The notes beneath the pieces are model-generated. The model did not search any database and was not told the DNA's origin. It was given only the letters and a program-made list of their open reading frames with translations. 64,000 nt of DNA, from positions 24,193,269-24,257,268 of the forward strand of contig NW_024040817.1 in NCBI RefSeq assembly GCF_014851395.1. The letters are read 5' to 3'. The DNA comes from Micropterus salmoides. Lineage: Eukaryota; Chordata; Actinopteri; Centrarchiformes; Centrarchidae. The position numbers and the translations under genes were made by a program. Each line of letters starts with the position of its first letter. Within the stretch, counting starts at the first letter, position 1. This document shows positions 59,821-64,000 of this stretch, in pieces.

Positions 59821-60033
59821 CACACCCCTAGTTTCAGACTTTATGTCTCCACCTCTTTTCGACACAAAGTGCCTTACTGTTACATATGGTGGGCCTACTG
59901 CTTATAATATTTTACCATCTCTACACAAATGTAGCCTAAGTAGTGAATGTTTGTTTGTGTGGATGCGTGCGTGGTAATGTGGGCTGGTGTGGCTACAGTG
60001 CCAGGGCTGAATTTTTGTCCCAGTCCGCCCCTG

Positions 60034-60041
60034 CAGGCCAC
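60034..60041. repeat. hAT target site duplication, right (CAGGCCAC)
   Basis: Perfect match to 53847-53854. Confidence 0.95.
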
Positions 60042-60183
60042 TGTAACTTACACTGTGTATTACTGGTAAACTAAGGGCTTTTTGCTGACCCATTTCTCTC
60101 TGCTCTGCTGCCATTCACCAGCGCACATGTTCACACACACACATACACACACCCACCCCCTCACTCTGTCTCTTCCTCCACTA

Positions 60184-60218
60184 CCACACACCCACACACA
60201 CACACACACACACACACA
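60184..60218. repeat. (CA)n microsatellite
   Basis: CA dinucleotide run of about 35 bases with one CC interruption. Confidence 0.9.
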
Positions 60219-62569
60219 AACAAAGCAAACCAGTTGGGATCAGCCATCACTAACATGACAACAAACAGACAAGACAGTACTGACCCATTGTTTGTGTTAA
60301 ACAGAAAAGCTAATGTTACTGCAGAAATGGAGCCTCTGCATCGGTTTTCATTCCTTTCAGATCTTGGGCTATCGCTACCTGTTGCTGATTGGCTGGAACA
60401 ATGTTGTGGGCCACTTTCTTTGTGTTCCATTTATGGACCCTGGGCTGTTTCGGAAAACCTGATTTTTTTTCAGAGCACACACAAAACGGAGAGCTAGCGA
60501 ACCGTGAGGAAATATTTGTTGAATGTAACAAAAAGTGTATTGGATTAAAATTGCTTAGTATCCCTTAAATGCACTGAACATTGTACAGTGTAATCTCTGC
60601 TTATGGTTTTCCAAAATGAATACTTGTTTACTACCAACATGCGTCAGCCTCCTGAACCAACCTAAAAAATGATCTTGACTGACTGTTTAATACTCTGAAT
60701 GATTAGATTGTTTATCACGCAGCATGACCCTATTCTAATGCAGGCTTCCTTGGCAAATAACATTTTCATGAGCGCCTGTTGTTTCCCCCGTGTTGCTTAG
60801 ACAGATGTCTATTGCAGAAATCAATTTTAATTTGTACATAATTCAGCATGTCGAAAGGATCAAATGCATGCAGATGTGTGAACAATGAACTCATTGTGTT
60901 GGATTTCTTTTCTATTATTTTGTACTAACAGTAGCTGAATGCAAATATTAAAGTGAGATGAAGCAGTCTTGCTGCATACATTCAAATTGCATTTTGATGA
61001 ATGCATGCCATGGATGTCACAGATCATTTCACAAGGGTTAACAATTGGTGGTGAGACTGGTGGGGTGGTTTCCTTAGTATGCACACATGAGCGGGAATCA
61101 GCCAGAAAATTTCTCAGTGTTATTTCTCACTTTAGAGAGCGATAGGGTGACATCACTAAAATCCTGCTTTTCTCCCCAAATGCGGCACGTCAACCATCTT
61201 CTGGGGCCTTGTCAGCAGCCAAAAGGTTTTAATGGAACTGTGTTTTGGGATTTGCACATGTCACCCGTGTTGTTTGAGAGACGGATACTGTCGAGGGGGA
61301 AAGAGAGAGGAAAGACCTCTTTGAGTGTCAAGGCGCTGAAAGGAGACATGACGTCCGCCGAGAGAATAGTTGTTTCAGTCCTCTTATCCTTTCCTGCCGA
61401 CACACACAGATGCAAACTCACATCGTCAGTTTCTCTCCCAGAGAAGTTCTCTGTGAGCATCGAAGGTAGAGATAGGCCTGGGTGTTGGGCGATTGAACTG
61501 CCGGGTGCCTATTCTGCACTACACATCTTCATTTAACCAGATTGAACACCTGCTGCGATTGGGAAGCAATTTCTATTTCCCTGCTTGGCTCTGTGCTTCT
61601 ACTGCCTGTGAACCAAAGTTTGAGCAGGAGTTTTTCTATTTCAGATATGGTCCTCAGATCCGGTATTCATCAAAACATTTCATTGGAAGCACATTTACAG
61701 CTGGTTGTTAACCACTTTCATTTACATGAAAGTAACATTCATTTAAAATGTCAAGATTAAATAGTGAAGTTTCAAATGAAGTTTCAAATGAAAATGCAGC
61801 CAGCTTTCCATCTGTATATTTTGTTGTAATAGCATTTGCTAATGTCTGTCCCTCCTGCCCCGCTGACATTTGTGTCATTAAATCTGAATGACAAAATTTC
61901 TGCAAACTCCCTACTGAAAAACAGCTGTTTGCACATTTGGCACATTTGGTTATGAAGTTTGATTTTAACTTACTTTTATAATCCAAGCAAAACACACATA
62001 CTGAGCATTAACTGAAATATTTATAAGAAAATCAAATACTAAAGCTCTCCTGCAGGCTTCTACTGTTAAGTCTCCCATGAAATAATTCATTATTTAATCC
62101 AAGCAAAACACACATATGAATGAAATAATGAATGAAATAATTAATTATTTCATTAATGCATTAGTGTTTGAGTTTCTTAGCATTTATTAAAGCTATAATC
62201 CCTAATAAATACAGACGTCCTTACTATCCCTGCGTGAATGTCTCATTGATGAAGGTATTATGAATTAATAAATCCTCCCAAGAAACAATTGACAGCTGAT
62301 GAACAGTTTTTCTCATAAAATCTTGAACTGATTACACAACACATACAGAAAAAGAGGTGGATTTCCTGTATTACCTTTTGACTGACTTCTGTTTTTTCTC
62401 TCCCTCTTTCTTGTTTTGTTCTTCCCACGCTGCCCTCTCCATGACAGCTGAATCACAGCTGCTGTACATGATGCTGCATTTGTTTTCAGTTCATGAAACT
62501 TGTAAAACCAAGTTGCCCCTCCCCCCCCACCATTTTCCTGTGTGACGCCAAATCTGTAACCTCAAAGCA

Positions 62570-62760
62570 CTAAAGTGTGTTGGCCCCAGTGGGAGCTAAT
62601 TGAAAAGCAATTACACACCAGGTGTGAATGTCCCGGGTTGACCATCAGACATCTGATTAGAATCACTGTCGCCGCAGAGAATGCCTATGGGTTACATTGT
62701 AAACACGAAAGCGAGTTAATGCCAATTAACTCATGATTACCACGTTGACATTAGTCTATC
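62570..62760. promoter_or_regulatory. Candidate conserved regulatory element (homeodomain/T-box-like words)
   Basis: GCTAATTGAAAAGCAATTAC holds two facing homeodomain-type cores. CACCAGGTGTGAA holds overlapping E-box and T-box-like words. GAGTTAAT (62713-62720) and ATTAACTC (62725-62732) form a perfect inverted repeat. No frame or repeat accounts for the stretch. Regulatory function is inference from motif density. Confidence 0.3.
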
Positions 62761-62785
62761 ATCATGACATCTGAGTCTAATACCT

Positions 62786-62788
62786 TAT
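62786..62788. repeat. MITE target site duplication, left (TAT)
   Basis: TAT directly before AGCCCCTTTTCC. The same trinucleotide follows the right end at 63553-63555. Confidence 0.6.
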
Positions 62789-63552
62789 AGCCCCTTTTCC
62801 ACTGCACGGAACCAGCTCGATTCGCCTCGACTCGCCTCGCCTTTTTTTGGTTTTCCTTTGCGGAAAGGTTGTACCTGTAACCTTCTTCCAGGTACTTTTT
62901 TTCGTATTACCTCCGTCGAGGTTCCAAGCAAGCTGAGGGATACTAAAATGTGACATGAAAACACAGCAGACTGCTGATTGGTCAGAGAGAATCATCACTA
63001 TCATTGCGACAGAAAGTTTTATATTTTACACTTTTCATACGTTATTTCATCACTAAATCCACTTCTGAGAAGTTTTGAGGTGAGAAATCAGCTGGTTAGA
63101 TTTCAAATATTGATAGTTTTACAAAAAGTGATGGAGGAACAAAAATGTGCTTGAAAGTTTTCGGAGTTGAGGAGCTTTGCAAGTGGCGGCGGGGGAAGCC
63201 TGCACCAACCCACGGGAGGAACTGGCAAGACCGGCCAGCTGCCCGCTCACAGGGCCCTCTGGTCCCATTGTCACACAGGCCGCTGCAGCAACAACAGCAG
63301 AGGAAAACACAGCTGGAAGGTTGTCATACATATCTGACTTTACATTCTGAGTAATGATGAAACGTTTTAACTTAAATCAAGAGAAAGCTGTGTGGGTCGC
63401 ATTGAAAATTACGTCACGGCAGTTGTGTATGGTGTCGCTATGACGACCAGCTACATTGAGGGTTACTATCTCTGGGTACTATCAGCAATGGAAAACAGAG
63501 CTCGGCCAAACCGAGGCGAGGCAAGCTGGTACTATGCAGTGGAAAAGGGGCT
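62789..63552. mobile_element. MITE with AGCCCCTTTTCCACTGCA termini
   Basis: The left end AGCCCCTTTTCCACTGCA is exactly mirrored at the right end (TGCAGTGGAAAAGGGGCT). Looser similarity continues inward through the GCTCGATTCGCCTCGACTCG-type stretch. The 764-base element is bordered by TAT on both sides, suggesting a 3-bp target duplication as made by PIF/Harbinger transposases. The interior holds CTGATTGGTCAGAGAGAATC and a GC-rich, exon-like part (63170-63300), but no transposase. I recognise the ends as a common fish repeat. Superfamily is inferred from duplication length. Confidence 0.8.
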
Positions 63553-63555
63553 TAT
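63553..63555. repeat. MITE target site duplication, right (TAT)
   Basis: Right-hand TAT partner of 62786-62788. Confidence 0.6.
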
Positions 63556-64000
63556 GTGGTTTCGTACTTACTTGTATTTAGGTCTGAAACTAATGATTAT
63601 TTCATCACTTTGTTGTATTAATTATGGGGTTTATAAATCTGATCATTGCCACTCCAAAAAAAACCCAACTGGAATCGGGCAAGCAAATATAAATATACAA
63701 ATAATAATACACAAACAATTCCTATGTTTTCAAGGATATCTATCCAATGCTGCCTCACACACTTAAAATTAATCTTTATGTATCCCTGAAGGGCAATGTT
63801 TTTTGTTGTAGTGTTAATAATGATGGTCCTCTTTTAGACACAAATGCAGAAATAGCGTGACATTTTTGTAGCGCCCTAAGACCTCAAATCGTGTACTCAC
63901 ACATATCTACTGCTTTATTTTGTATGTGAACACAGCATCAGGAAGGAGGACCGGATGTGAAAAAAGTCTGACTTTGACACTAGAGGAGGCAAATCCCATC
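63556..64000. other. Window end, no gene recognised
   Basis: AT-rich sequence with no recognisable repeat or coding frame. Any feature crossing the end of the window cannot be judged. Confidence 0.4.

Larger units (their letters stand above)
53855..60033. mobile_element. hAT-type DNA transposon, 6.2 kb, interrupted by Tc1
   Basis: The left end is CAGGGGCGGATTGG. The reverse complement of the right end is CAGGGGCGGACTGG, so the termini match at 13 of 14 bases. Identical 8-bp CAGGCCAC copies lie outside both ends, the target duplication length of hAT transposases. Removing the Tc1 insert leaves about 4.6 kb. I find no hAT transposase (no zinc-finger BED domain, RNase-H-like core or dimerisation region) in any frame. 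The element is therefore non-autonomous or fully decayed. It carries other debris: a repeat segment at 58911-59640 and a perfect hairpin at 59786-59820. Orientation is unknown. Zisupton-type elements also make 8-bp duplications and are an alternative. Confidence 0.85.
60042..62785. other. Repeat-poor DNA, no gene recognised
   Basis: It starts with the continuation of the repeat interrupted by the hAT and a CA-rich microsatellite (60184-60218). The remainder has no recognisable element. An open frame of 149 codons (61087-61536) shows no known domain. The block 62570-62760 is listed separately as a regulatory candidate. Confidence 0.4.

Noticed and set aside
58910..59830. Single nested element from TAGGGCTGA to TCACACCCCTA
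   Set aside because: The 8-base flanks (CTGCATTA and GTTTCAGA) do not match, so the two ends probably belong to different elements.
61087..61536. 149-codon open frame
   Set aside because: No known domain and no splice or codon-use support. Left as non-coding.
1..64000. CRISPR array, rRNA gene, bacterial operon
   Set aside because: No regular spaced repeats, no rRNA-like stretch and no prokaryotic gene organisation. The sequence is clearly vertebrate.

Overview
The window looks like intergenic or deep intronic DNA from a bony fish, probably a percomorph/acanthomorph teleost. This rests on the repeats recognised by eye: a Tc1 transposon, piggyBac, hAT and Harbinger-like DNA elements, tRNA-derived SINEs, LINE 3' tails, a DIRS tyrosine-recombinase fragment, solo LTRs and many long (CA)n tracts. 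The DNA is AT-rich, and no complete host protein-coding gene could be supported. There are no operons, ribosome binding sites, CRISPR arrays, rRNA or convincing tRNA genes.

Layout. 0-5 kb: mostly unique DNA with one weak internal-exon candidate (560-668), two dinucleotide repeats and a probable MITE (4456-4971). 5057-5730: a solo LTR with a perfect 5-bp target duplication. 7.6-10.8 kb: a LINE ORF2 relic, a 19-base G run, a DIRS recombinase relic and an old repeat with internal duplications. 11.6-15.7 kb: two opposed copies of one interspersed family and part of another. 16.6-17.7 and 38.7-39.7 kb: two related Harbinger-like elements. 18.3-23.3 kb: a repeat-poor block. 23.3-28.5 kb: LINE 3' tails, a foldback and a hAT-like fragment. 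29.7-31.7 kb: an unclassified stretch with LTR-like signs. 33.0-38.0 kb: two SINEs. 39.7-47.9 kb: a repeat-poor block with homeodomain- and E-box-rich stretches that look like candidate conserved non-coding DNA. 47869-48367: a second solo LTR. 51465-52616: a complete non-autonomous piggyBac-like element. 53855-60033: a 6.2-kb hAT-type element with a perfect 8-bp target duplication, carrying a 1.58-kb Tc1 copy and older debris. 62789-63552: a complete MITE with a 3-bp duplication.

The coding relics are all parasitic and broken: a frameshifted Tc1 transposase, a LINE reverse-transcriptase tail and a DIRS recombinase. The nesting gives a relative history, in which an old repeat was hit by the hAT and the hAT was then hit by Tc1. 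The least explained features are a perfect 16-bp hairpin followed by CTAG at 59786-59831, the LTR-like region at 29.7-31.7 kb, and the repeat-poor blocks that may hold regulatory DNA. I found no convincing new biological system; the best leads are listed as findings with tests.
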